Below, piece after piece: positions 1-6,415 of a DNA stretch of 13,167 bases. The position numbers were made by a program, and so were the translations under genes. Position 1 is the first letter of the stretch. Each line of letters begins with the position of its first letter. The notes below the pieces were generated by a model that was not told the DNA's origin, did no database searches, and saw only the letters and a list, made by a program, of their open reading frames with translations. Source of the stretch: an uncultured Clostridia bacterium (GTDB taxonomy: Bacteria; Bacillota; Clostridia; Oscillospirales; Acutalibacteraceae); contig CAMHNT010000037.1 of the NCBI GenBank assembly GCA_946186535.1, forward strand, positions 1 through 13,167, written 5' to 3'.

Positions 1-57
1 TGCTGCAAATGCCATTGGGGTACCGTCAGGCGGTCTTTGTGCGGTGTTGCCTTAAAA
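1..57. repeat. Edge of a MITE-like repeat, inverted relative to the copy at 13049
   Basis: Positions 11-57 read on the reverse strand match 13049-13095 with 2 differences in 47 bases. The outer end (34-57) finishes in GTGTTGCCTTAAAA. The copy at the far end of the window shows the same outer end facing a second inverted end, which is the layout of a small terminal-inverted-repeat element without a transposase. Only one end is visible here because the window cuts the element. No coding sequence is seen in it. Confidence 0.7.
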
Positions 58-94
58 GGCTTCGCTTCCAAGCACATCTCCGATTTCTTAAATC

Positions 95-123
95 TTGATA
101 AACTCAGATTGATATGGTATACT
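95..123 (+). promoter_or_regulatory. SigmaA/sigma70-type promoter of the HipA-like gene
   Basis: TTGATA at 95-100 and TATACT at 118-123 are separated by exactly 17 bases. Transcription would start near 130. A purine-rich Shine-Dalgarno stretch, AAAAGGGGGC (137-146), precedes the ATG at 153. Confidence 0.75.
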
Positions 124-152
124 AATGTCAGAAAATAAAAGGGGGCATCGAC

Positions 153-1286
153 ATGATTTGCGAATTACGTTATTTCGATATACCGCTAATAAAATTCTCT
201 GCTACAGAAGATACCAGTATCCCCGAAATTGAGATTTTGTGGATAAATGAAGATAAAAAGAATTTGCTTCCTTTAGATCTTGTCTTAGACGGAGAAAGTC
301 TCTCAAAATGGCTCAGACACAGAACGATTCCCAAAAATCGTGCCTATGTTACAAGCTTTCTCAGCAAATGCGGAATGAGCCTGAACAGACCTATGAACAT
401 CATAAGCGTGTCAAAAGGACTTTCTCTTAACGATTGTTATTGGGTAGTCAATGAAGGCTTTGAAGGGTCGTTTTCCAAATACAATCTTTATGATAACAGT
501 TTCAATCGTATTTTGGGACTGATCGCCTTTACGGGCTATGGAAGTTCTGTCAGATCATCATTAATGTCCAGCCCTGAATTCACGACAAACGGCATGCTCC
601 CTAAATGTTGGAGAAGAACGGACGGTAAAATCAAGCTTTATAAAGGCGGAACAAAGGGTGCGTCAAATACCGGGAATGAACCATATTCGGAGTTTTATGC
701 TGCTCAGATTGCCGGAATTCTTGGTATTAATGCCATTAATTACGGACTGTCAAAATGGAAAGGAGAATTATGCTCCACTTGCGAATTGTTTACAAGCAAG
801 CAGTATTCTTTTATACCTGTGGGAAGAATAGTTTACAAAGGCGGTATGAAAGCCGTAAGAGACTACTATCAATCTTTAGGGAATAACTATGTACAAGCAT
901 TAAATGAAATGCTGATTTTTGATGCAGTTATTTGTAATACCGACCGCCACTTCGGAAACTTCGGTTTTCTGATAGATAATCAAACCAATACAATATGCGC
1001 TCCCGCTCCCCTTTTTGACCATGGTAATTCACTTTTCAACTATGCAGGGCGAGATGATCTTGAATCGGAAATCAAATTAGATCAATATGCTAAGACTCTT
1101 GTGCCATGCGTATATGACGATTTTATAGGAACGGCAAGAGCTGTTCTTACAAAAGAGCATAAAGAAAAGCTTAGGAAGCTTCTCAATTTGCGTTTCAAAA
1201 GACATTCACGGTATAATTGGGACAGCAACAGACTACAATTAATAGAAAAGCAAGTGCAAAAAAGAGTACGTGCAATTCTTGAATAA
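153..1286 (+). CDS. HipA-like serine/threonine kinase-fold protein
   Basis: This 377-residue protein has the C-terminal kinase core of the HipA/CtkA-like group. The catalytic-loop motif NTDRHFGNFG places the catalytic aspartate at residue 264. PLFDHG follows, with the metal-binding aspartate at residue 289, in place of the usual DFG. The upstream segment KLYKGGTKG, followed by a helix containing SEFYAAQIA, fits the ATP-binding lysine and the helix-C glutamate. The first 120 or so residues are a separate N-terminal domain that I do not recognise. HipA proteins phosphorylate cytoplasmic proteins (the E. coli one targets glutamyl-tRNA synthetase); the substrate here is unknown. There is no HipB-like helix-turn-helix gene beside it, so it is either an orphan kinase or uses a distant partner. 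The ATG at 153 is supported by a promoter and a ribosome binding site. A strong hairpin terminator follows at once. It is convergent with everything downstream and probably unrelated to the long minus-strand operon. Confidence 0.75.
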   Translation: MICELRYFDIPLIKFSATEDTSIPEIEILWINEDKKNLLPLDLVLDGESLSKWLRHRTIPKNRAYVTSFLSKCGMSLNRPMNIISVSKGLSLNDCYWVVNEGFEGSFSKYNLYDNSFNRILGLIAFTGYGSSVRSSLMSSPEFTTNGMLPKCWRRTDGKIKLYKGGTKGASNTGNEPYSEFYAAQIAGILGINAINYGLSKWKGELCSTCELFTSKQYSFIPVGRIVYKGGMKAVRDYYQSLGNNYVQALNEMLIFDAVICNTDRHFGNFGFLIDNQTNTICAPAPLFDHGNSLFNYAGRDDLESEIKLDQYAKTLVPCVYDDFIGTARAVLTKEHKEKLRKLLNLRFKRHSRYNWDSNRLQLIEKQVQKRVRAILE

Positions 1287-1291
1287 CGACA

Positions 1292-1327
1292 AAAGCCGCC
1301 GCAAGCGTTATATCTTGCGGCGGCTTT
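1292..1327. terminator. Bidirectional intrinsic terminator
   Basis: A perfect 14-bp stem (1292-1305 pairing with 1314-1327, AAAGCCGCCGCAAG on the + strand) has an 8-base loop. It begins 5 bases after the HipA-like stop codon. The tail is TTTATCTT on the + strand and TTTTGTCG on the minus strand. It can therefore end both the HipA-like transcript and the short minus-strand unit starting near 1496. Confidence 0.85.
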
Positions 1328-1381
1328 ATCTTGTCTCACGTCTGAATAGCTTACAAATATCAACGAAAATCATGTTCTGAT

Positions 1382-1409
1382 CGCATAGACATTTTCTAAC
1401 CTCTATGCG
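1382..1409 (-). promoter_or_regulatory. Hairpin overlapping the stop codon of the 11-codon ORF
   Basis: A perfect 8-bp inverted repeat (CGCATAGA at 1382-1389, TCTATGCG at 1402-1409) has a 12-base loop. On the minus-strand transcript the stem contains the TAG of the tiny ORF at 1403-1438. A ribosome stopping there would cover it, as in leader-peptide attenuators. No regulated gene follows before the terminator at 1292-1327, so the role is unknown. Confidence 0.45.
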
Positions 1410-1438
1410 TTCGCAATAAAAGCCTTTGTGATAATCAT
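1403..1438 (-). CDS. Possible 11-residue leader peptide or small-RNA ORF
   Basis: The frame reads MIITKAFIANA and then TAG. It has a textbook Shine-Dalgarno, AAGGAG at 1447-1452, 8 bases before the ATG, and the promoter at 1503-1531 lies upstream. The whole unit, from a start near 1496 to the terminator at 1292, is only about 200 nt. Further short frames follow, including a 15-codon one starting at an ATG near 1374, but none has a ribosome binding site as good. It could be a leader peptide, the 5' remnant of a deleted gene, or a small RNA with an incidental ORF. Confidence 0.35.
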   Translation of the reverse strand: MIITKAFIANA

Positions 1439-1502
1439 AATAAAAACTCCTTGCCGTTATTGGCTGTTATACTCTGTAGGTCTGTCTTAACCTTACAAGT
1501 AT

Positions 1503-1531
1503 ATTATACACTAAGCGACAAAGCAAAGCAA
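1503..1531 (-). promoter_or_regulatory. Promoter copy A for the ~200-nt minus-strand unit
   Basis: On the minus strand, TTGCTT (1526-1531) and a perfect TATAAT (1503-1508) are 17 bases apart, with a start expected near 1496. The promoter and its upstream flank, about 1499-1546, resemble promoter copy B at 1933-1961, including the GTATAATATA core and a GTGGTTTGCTT / GCGGTTTGCTT block. The two promoters are duplicates. Confidence 0.75.
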
Positions 1532-1602
1532 ACCACACGGCACAAAAAACGGAGTTGAAACAATAACTCTTTCTTTTACTGCGTGCTCCTTTACCGCAAA
1601 AT

Positions 1603-1630
1603 GGGGGAGAGGTATCAATACCTCTCCCCC
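1603..1630 (-). terminator. Likely terminator of the 46-aa ORF transcript
   Basis: GGGGGAGAGGT (1603-1613) pairs perfectly with ACCTCTCCCCC (1620-1630) around a 6-base loop, and two more base pairs are possible. On the minus strand the stem is followed by ATTTT, a short U tract. On the + strand it is followed by AAAAAA, so it is not a + strand terminator. It lies about 90 bases beyond the stop of the 46-aa gene. Confidence 0.6.
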
Positions 1631-1638
1631 AAAAAATC

Positions 1639-1667
1639 TTGCCATCACAGTATCAATATGATATAAT
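1639..1667 (+). promoter_or_regulatory. Antisense promoter facing the 46-aa gene
   Basis: TTGCCA (1639-1644), 17 bases, then a perfect TATAAT (1662-1667) on the + strand. Transcription would begin near 1674 and run through the 3' flank and then antisense to the 46-aa gene. The first transcribed segment (1676-1703) can fold as GTG-GCGG / CCGC-CAC and is followed by TTCTTGTTTT, so the RNA might end after only about 40 nt. Confidence 0.55.
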
Positions 1668-1679
1668 TAAGAATGTGAG

Positions 1680-1892
1680 CGGCGGCAAGTACCGCCCACA
1701 CTTCTTGTTTTCGTAGCCTTTCTTACTTTGTGAGAAGGGCTTTTACTTTTTCTATCGCTTCATTGAGGTCTTTGCAGTTTTCAATGATAGCAAGAATTTT
1801 TCTTGTCTGATTTTCTTCTGTGACCTCTTTGAACATCTCACTCAAATTCATTTCTTCGTTCATAAGTATCTCCTTTCTGGTACTTGCCACCG
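1680..1892 (-). repeat. Inverted repeat bracketing the 46-aa ORF (long-range mRNA pairing)
   Basis: The segments 1680-1693 and 1879-1892 are inverted repeats of 14 bases with one difference. Read as minus-strand RNA the difference is a G-U wobble, so all 14 positions pair; in + strand RNA it would be an A-C mismatch. The 5' arm ends 4 bases before the AAAGGAG ribosome binding site; the 3' arm lies 30 bases after the stop codon. The 3' arm can alternatively form a local GGCGG-loop-CCGCC hairpin, so two exclusive folds are possible. Confidence 0.6.
1723..1863 (-). CDS. Small acidic helical protein, 46 residues, function unknown
   Basis: I choose the ATG at 1863 because AAAGGAG lies 6 bases upstream and promoter copy B (1933-1961) lies beyond it. 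A longer reading of the frame to 1977 would run across the promoter. The protein (MNEEMNLSEMF... to ...KVKALLTK) is hydrophilic, rich in Glu and Lys, and looks like two amphipathic helices. It has no membrane segment, cysteine motif or recognised domain. It is not a typical hydrophobic type I toxin. Its flanks pair with each other, an antisense promoter faces it, and a G/C-rich hairpin terminates it, so its expression is probably controlled at the RNA level. It could be a small regulatory protein or an antitoxin-like protein. Confidence 0.6.
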   Translation of the reverse strand: MNEEMNLSEMFKEVTEENQTRKILAIIENCKDLNEAIEKVKALLTK

Positions 1893-1932
1893 TACTCGTC
1901 TCGGATATCCTATATCCTTTGACTGTAACTAT

Positions 1933-1961
1933 ATTATACACCAAATGAAGATAGTAAGCAA
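1933..1961 (-). promoter_or_regulatory. Promoter copy B for the 46-aa gene
   Basis: On the minus strand, TTGCTT (1956-1961) and TATAAT (1933-1938) are separated by 17 bases, with a start expected near 1926 and a leader of about 60 nt before the ATG at 1863. It is a diverged duplicate of promoter copy A at 1503-1531, with the same hexamers and spacing. Confidence 0.75.
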
Positions 1962-2207
1962 ACCGCACGACACACAAAAATAAAATCCCATTTCTCCTTC
2001 ACATTCTCTGACTTCATAATTACACCACTCATACCCTCTGTCGGAAATGTTTTCAATTAACAGAAATACTTGGCATGGAGAATTAAAAATGCTCTTTGTG
2101 AACACGATTGCTCTTCAATTATAAAATGAAATAACAAGTTCGGCTTCACCCTTTATGTTTGGATAGGGTGAGAATGTCATTATCAAATTAGATATGTAAT
2201 CAGTCAT
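1962..2207 (-). other. Possible gene remnant downstream of the truncated DraG frame
   Basis: An ATG at 2207-2205 overlaps the TGA that ends the DraG fragment (ATGA), with GGAGG 9 bases upstream. It opens a 30-codon frame beginning MTDYISNLIMTF and ending with TGA at 2115-2117. The same frame then continues past that stop into a segment reading NISDRGYEWCNYEVRE before meeting promoter copy B. This could be the eroded start of a further operon gene, or chance. I recognise no family, and there is nothing else in the stretch. Confidence 0.25.
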
Positions 2208-2968
2208 ATTATCCTGCCTCCATAGGCTCTCGGCCACCCCTGAATACCTCTCAGCGCACCTCTTGTATCCCCGACAAGCAGACCGTTTCCGGTGAACAGC
2301 GTCATTTGTGTATCATCGGAGATAAGAGCCTTACCTGTTTTACTGTCAAGCTGATAATCCGTAATTCCTGCATTGCCAAAAACAGAAAAGATTTGTTCCT
2401 CGCCAAGGAATTCCACCGGATAGCCCAGAGCATCTCCAACAGCACCGCCGACCAGACACCCCCTGATCTGATCCAAGTGAACCTCTTTCGCCTTTATCTT
2501 CTCCATAACTTTATCAATCTCCTTCTGAGTTTCATCACGGAAGAAGTTATTATAGGAGAAGTTTGTGTAAAATTCTTTGAAATTATACTGAGCTTCCGTT
2601 CTGTCAAGTACGGCAAAATCAATTCTTCGGAACAAATCCGCCTCGCCATGGTCGTTGTAACGGATTTCCTTAAGCGCCCTATAAAACAGATCCGACATTA
2701 CACGGGCATCATTGCCAAAAGCACCACAGCCCCATGCACCCAGCACAAGTTTTTTGTACCCCAGATATGCTGCGCACTTAAGCATACCCATAATTCGGTT
2801 GTAAACCATATTCTCATATTCGGATTCGCTCATACCTTCCTTGCCGTAAGAAATCATCGGCGCAGCACATGTCAGAACTGATACAATAACAGTTTCGTCC
2901 AGCAGTTCTCCGTTTTCATCTCTGATAATCTCTACCTGCGGCGTTATCATCAGAGAATCGGAACCCAT
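2204..2968 (-). pseudogene. C-terminal part of a PARG-like (TIGR02452-type) and DraG fusion, itself truncated
   Basis: The 254-residue frame begins inside a broken gene. Residues 1-150 are the second half of the microbial PARG-like (TIGR02452-type) domain, including LTCAAPMIS and LGAWGCGAFGN (76-86). Residues 166-254 are the start of an ADP-ribosylglycohydrolase (DraG) domain with GCLVGGAVGDALG and the metal-binding SDDTQMT (217-223). The DraG part stops at about 90 residues where the family has about 270-300, so the C-terminal metal-binding motif is missing. The intact enzyme would hydrolyse ADP-ribose from proteins or poly-ADP-ribose chains. The frame continues upstream without a stop through KSLHTY to the MITE at 2988, so the ATG at 2968 is internal. 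Joining to the frame at 3587 gives about 407 residues. It is the last recognisable gene of the minus-strand operon. Confidence 0.8.
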
Positions 2969-2987
2969 ATAGGTATGAAGGCTCTTA

Positions 2988-3144
2988 TACTAATTTTCAA
3001 TTAAAACCTTTAAAAGATTTTCGAGGATAATTTTTGCAAGACAAGGAAGAGCTCGCAGGCAGGCTGTCGTTTGTCTTGCAGCGATGACGCAGTATTGCAG
3101 AAATTAGACCGAAAAGATTTAAAGTGTTTTATTGAAATTTAGTA
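2988..3144. mobile_element. 157-bp MITE interrupting the PARG-DraG gene
   Basis: The two ends are imperfect inverted repeats of about 50 bases: TACTAATTTTCAATTAAAAC reading in from 2988 and TACTAAATTTCAATAAAACA reading in from 3144. The element is flanked by a direct 3-bp TTA duplication at 2985-2987 and 3145-3147. Inside is a second inverted repeat, TGCAAGACAA (3035-3044) with TTGTCTTGCA (3071-3080). There is no ORF. Removing the element and one TTA restores the host frame exactly as KFN-KSLHTYMGSD. It would have been mobilised by a transposase encoded elsewhere. Confidence 0.85.
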
Positions 3145-3587
3145 TTATTGAATTTATAATATTTTTGGGCTTCTTTGTTCTTCAAAGAAAAAAGAAGCGA
3201 ACTCTTTCTGCACAAATCCTCTTCCTGCGCTCTGGCACCGTTACGTACTCCGCCTCCGGGATTAAACGGATTGGCAAGGTTAAGGACAAGAACAGGAAAA
3301 CCGTCTTTTTGGAAGAGATACTGCGGACCAATTATTTTTCTTGCAAGCGAAAAAGCATCTATATTCTCGCATCCATGACTGCATCGTCTTCCAATAACAA
3401 CAGGCGGATAAAAATCCTGTCTGCTGCTGTTCCTCTTCTCGCTCTCGGGAAGATATACCCGAATATCTTCCATTTCCTTATGAGAAAGCTTCAGCTTTAT
3501 CCTTTTGCCGTTTTTCTCATAATATCCCTTCTTCAAAATCCGTAAGGTATCATGGAGCATGTTGATTTCTCTAGTTCTGTCTGTCAT
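3129..3587 (-). pseudogene. N-terminal part of the PARG-like (TIGR02452-type) and DraG fusion
   Basis: This 152-residue frame is the first half of a microbial PARG-like domain. It carries LNLANPFNPGGGVRNG and the PARG signature GGG-(7 residues)-QEE at 111-123, which supplies the catalytic glutamate and binds ADP-ribose. True coding ends at about 3148; the last residues (NTKFQ) and the stop are read from the inserted MITE. The ATG at 3587 has AAAGGGATA about 11 bases upstream and lies 32 bases after the stop of the FtsH-like gene, so this is the fourth cistron of the operon. The other half follows at 2204-2986. With the catalytic half separated from LGAWGCGAFGN, the fragment is unlikely to fold as an active enzyme. 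Confidence 0.8.
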
Positions 3588-3619
3588 ATTAAAATTATCC
3601 CTTTGAGCGGTTCATACTA

Positions 3620-6415
3620 TCATGTGCAGTTTTTTGCTTGCGGCTTTTCAAATTCGAAAGCGTCCTCTATCTCTTTCTGCGTCATGTGGTTGCAATTTAT
3701 CAGCTTCTCCACAAACCGATCCATAATGTGTTTGTTATTCCTTATCTGCACGATGTCATATTCAAGCTCCCGTTTAAGTATCAGGTCTATCTTTTTGCAC
3801 ACGTCCTCCCTTAGTCGCTCGGGCAGATCTCTTTCATCGGACACAAAACCGATAGAGCTTGACATTGAAAAATCGTATATCATGCTTCGGCAAAGCGAGC
3901 AAGCCTTTTGCAGATCGGAATATGCGCCCGTAGACAAGCCCTCGGTCTCTCCGTAATAAACGATCTCTGCTGCACGTCCGCCAAGCAGCGTTCGTATTTT
4001 TGAGATAATTTCGCTTTTCGTTCTAATAGGCTTGTTTTCGGAGGAATCCTGCTGCATATATCCTCCGAAATCCGCTCTTGAGCTTATAGTAACGTAGGCG
4101 GCATGTCCGCCGTTAAGGAGAGTTATAAGCGTATGACCGGACTCGTGTATTGCGACACGGCGCATTGTGGCTTCGTCCCATTTCTTTTCTTCGCCGCTGC
4201 AGAAAAGCTCAAACGATTCGTTAAAGATATCGTTGGTTACATTCAGCTTCCCTTCACGAACCGTCATTCTGAGCGATAGCTCGATAATCGACTCCAGCTG
4301 TGCAATACTCATGCCTACAGACCGCTGAACGATATTATCCGTAAACTCTTCGCTGACTTTAAACGCAGGATTTTCCGAAAGCCTGCGCTCGAGGTATTTC
4401 TTCCTGTCGTCCTTTGTCGGGATATCAACGTATATTCTTCTGTCAAATCTTCTGCAAAGCGCCGGATCCAGCCTGTTTTCGCCGCCGCTTACAGAAAAAT
4501 TAGTGGCTGCCAGAACGAACACAGGCTTCGTGATATCCTTATTAAAGCCGTCCATTTCCGTAAGCAGGGCTGTCAAAAGACCTTCGTTTCCTGAGGAGCC
4601 GTCGGAAGTGCTTCTATCCCTGCCTATGCTGTCTATCTCGTCAATAAACACAATGGACGGCGCATACTTGCGTGCTGCGGCAAACAGACGGTGTATTGCA
4701 GCCGAACCTTCGCCCACATATTTTTTCAAAAATCGGTTGCCCTCGGTCGAAAGTATAGTTACATCGGCCTCGCCTGCCATAGCCTTTGCAAGTAAGGTTT
4801 TGCCTGTTCCCGGAGGACCGTACAGCAATACTCCCTTGGGCGAGCTCAGACCCGAGCCAATATACTTCCTCGGGTCTTTCAGATAGTCCACAAAGAAAGC
4901 CAGCTCCTTTTTTGCGTCTTCTGCGCCTATAACATCGTCGAAACGTGCCGTGGGTCTTGACGTTTCCGACATTATGCTTTCCATATCCTCGGCGTCGAGC
5001 GCCGTTACAAGCTCCAAATCAAACAGCTTTATAACCGCAGCGGAGTCGCTTTTCATATACTGAGACGTTTTATAGGTTAGCACCTTGCAGGAGCTTTCAA
5101 GCCTTGCAAGACCGTTTTCCTCGTGAATGTCTCCGCATATCTCAGTAAGTCTGTCGGAAAGCTTACCTGTTTCCCTGACGAGATCTATAAAATCTCTTAC
5201 GCCTGCTTTTAAAAAAGAATACCTTTCCTCCTCGCTGTAGCGCATGCTGATGTGTTGAACCGCAAACACGGGTATATTACGGTACTGTGACACAGCGCAG
5301 CTGAGGAATTCTCTCGCAGGCGTTTTTGCGTCCTCTATGTCAAGCGGTCTGCCGTCTCCCATAATCGCCGCTTCCGCCCCGAACATAGGGTCAACCACGA
5401 TAAACGAAACACACTTTGTTTTCAGTATATTTTTTGCCTCGTCCAAAGTTTTTGCGGAATACACGGCGCAGTTTTTTCCTGCCTCCTCAAAACGCTCTGC
5501 GACAGCACTGTCTGAAAACACAAGCAGTCCGCATTCTTCCGAACGGCAGAACAGCTCCTTTACACTTTCACTGCTGTCTGAGGTGTCTATCTCGATAGAT
5601 ACATTGTTTAATTTATTTATTGAACTGCCGCTTTTGTCAGCGGAAAGCAACCTTGCCAGTTCGTATATCTCCTCTTCGACAAAGGAAGCCGCAGCAGCTT
5701 TTGCGGTTCTTGCGTCTGCGTCCGCACCCCTCGAGAAAAGCAGCGCCGAACAGAGCTTTCTGTCAAACTGTATTTCAAGTCCCAGCTCACGGTAGCCTGC
5801 GATATGACGAAGCAGCTCTCTTTGGGAGATATCTCTCAAGGCCGATGAGGGAAGGCTGTTGAACATAACGACATTGCCGGCTCCTAAGCGTGAGCAAACG
5901 GCAGGAGGAAAAAACGGCTGACCCGTTACCGGGTCTCTATCCTTCATGATTGCGTTGATAACGACCTTCGTTGGAGCAGCGGAAAATTCGCCGTACCCTG
6001 AGCTTTCGTAGAGCATACGTCCGGCATTGGTTGTCATAACAATAATGACGTCGGAAAAGTCTATTTCCTCATCATAGTAAACGTCTCTCAGCCGTCCTGC
6101 GTCAAGAAGCTGCAAAAGCAAACGTATAATGACAGGATGAGCCTTTTCTATCTCGTCGAGCAGAATCATGGAATGAGGATTTTGCTTCACAAAGCTCGTA
6201 ATTACACCCGGGGCACAGTTTTTATAAACCTTGTTCGTGCCTATAAAAGACATATGTGCTTCCTTGTCTGCGTATTCGCTCATATCGCACCGCAAAAACG
6301 GAAGCTTCAACAGCTCGGCAGCCGTTTCGGCAAAGAATGTTTTTCCAACTCCGGGCGAGCCTGCAAAAAGGTAAACTGCGGCAGGACGGCGAGACCTTAT
6401 GCCCGACAGCTCCAA
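3620..6415 (-). CDS. Clp-type AAA / receiver-like / FtsH AAA / M41 zinc protease (main part of a frameshifted gene)
   Basis: Domains in order over 931 residues: a Clp D2-type AAA+ ATPase with Walker A GSPGVGKT (19-26), Walker B MILLDE (D87, E88) and sensor-1 TTNAG (N130); a receiver-like alpha/beta domain at about 295-415, with VSFIVVDP and FLKAGVRDFI; an FtsH-type AAA with GPPGTGKT (533-540), VFIDEID (D592, E593) and arginine-finger region LDPALCRRFDRR; and an M41 metalloprotease with HESGH (757-761) and third zinc ligand D834 in YSDLQKA. FtsH normally has two N-terminal membrane helices; none are seen here, so this is a soluble energy-dependent protease. All visible catalytic residues are intact. 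The only starter at the 5' end is TTG at 6415, without a ribosome binding site and inside the first AAA domain. The upstream frame (6397-7029) supplies its missing start, so the two are best read as one gene of about 1,136 residues. Confidence 0.8.
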   Translation of the reverse strand: MELSGIRSRRPAAVYLFAGSPGVGKTFFAETAAELLKLPFLRCDMSEYADKEAHMSFIGTNKVYKNCAPGVITSFVKQNPHSMILLDEIEKAHPVIIRLLLQLLDAGRLRDVYYDEEIDFSDVIIVMTTNAGRMLYESSGYGEFSAAPTKVVINAIMKDRDPVTGQPFFPPAVCSRLGAGNVVMFNSLPSSALRDISQRELLRHIAGYRELGLEIQFDRKLCSALLFSRGADADARTAKAAAASFVEEEIYELARLLSADKSGSSINKLNNVSIEIDTSDSSESVKELFCRSEECGLLVFSDSAVAERFEEAGKNCAVYSAKTLDEAKNILKTKCVSFIVVDPMFGAEAAIMGDGRPLDIEDAKTPAREFLSCAVSQYRNIPVFAVQHISMRYSEEERYSFLKAGVRDFIDLVRETGKLSDRLTEICGDIHEENGLARLESSCKVLTYKTSQYMKSDSAAVIKLFDLELVTALDAEDMESIMSETSRPTARFDDVIGAEDAKKELAFFVDYLKDPRKYIGSGLSSPKGVLLYGPPGTGKTLLAKAMAGEADVTILSTEGNRFLKKYVGEGSAAIHRLFAAARKYAPSIVFIDEIDSIGRDRSTSDGSSGNEGLLTALLTEMDGFNKDITKPVFVLAATNFSVSGGENRLDPALCRRFDRRIYVDIPTKDDRKKYLERRLSENPAFKVSEEFTDNIVQRSVGMSIAQLESIIELSLRMTVREGKLNVTNDIFNESFELFCSGEEKKWDEATMRRVAIHESGHTLITLLNGGHAAYVTISSRADFGGYMQQDSSENKPIRTKSEIISKIRTLLGGRAAEIVYYGETEGLSTGAYSDLQKACSLCRSMIYDFSMSSSIGFVSDERDLPERLREDVCKKIDLILKRELEYDIVQIRNNKHIMDRFVEKLINCNHMTQKEIEDAFEFEKPQAKNCT

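Noticed and set aside
1082..1363. 93-codon minus-strand frame opposite the end of the HipA-like gene
   Set aside because: It starts at a TTG without a ribosome binding site, reads through the terminator stem and lies antisense to a supported gene. The composition is shadow-like.
1680..1892. CRISPR-like repeats or a tRNA in the 1290-2200 spacer
   Set aside because: The repeats are inverted and single, not direct and regularly spaced. No cloverleaf or CCA end was found.
2306..2881. 191-codon + strand frame opposite the PARG-DraG fragment
   Set aside because: It is a mirror of a recognised domain on the other strand, with no ribosome binding site or family resemblance.
2988..3144. Group II intron, riboswitch or intein at the PARG-DraG break
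   Set aside because: It is too short, has terminal inverted repeats and a 3-bp target duplication, and lacks intron domains or an open protein frame. A MITE fits better.
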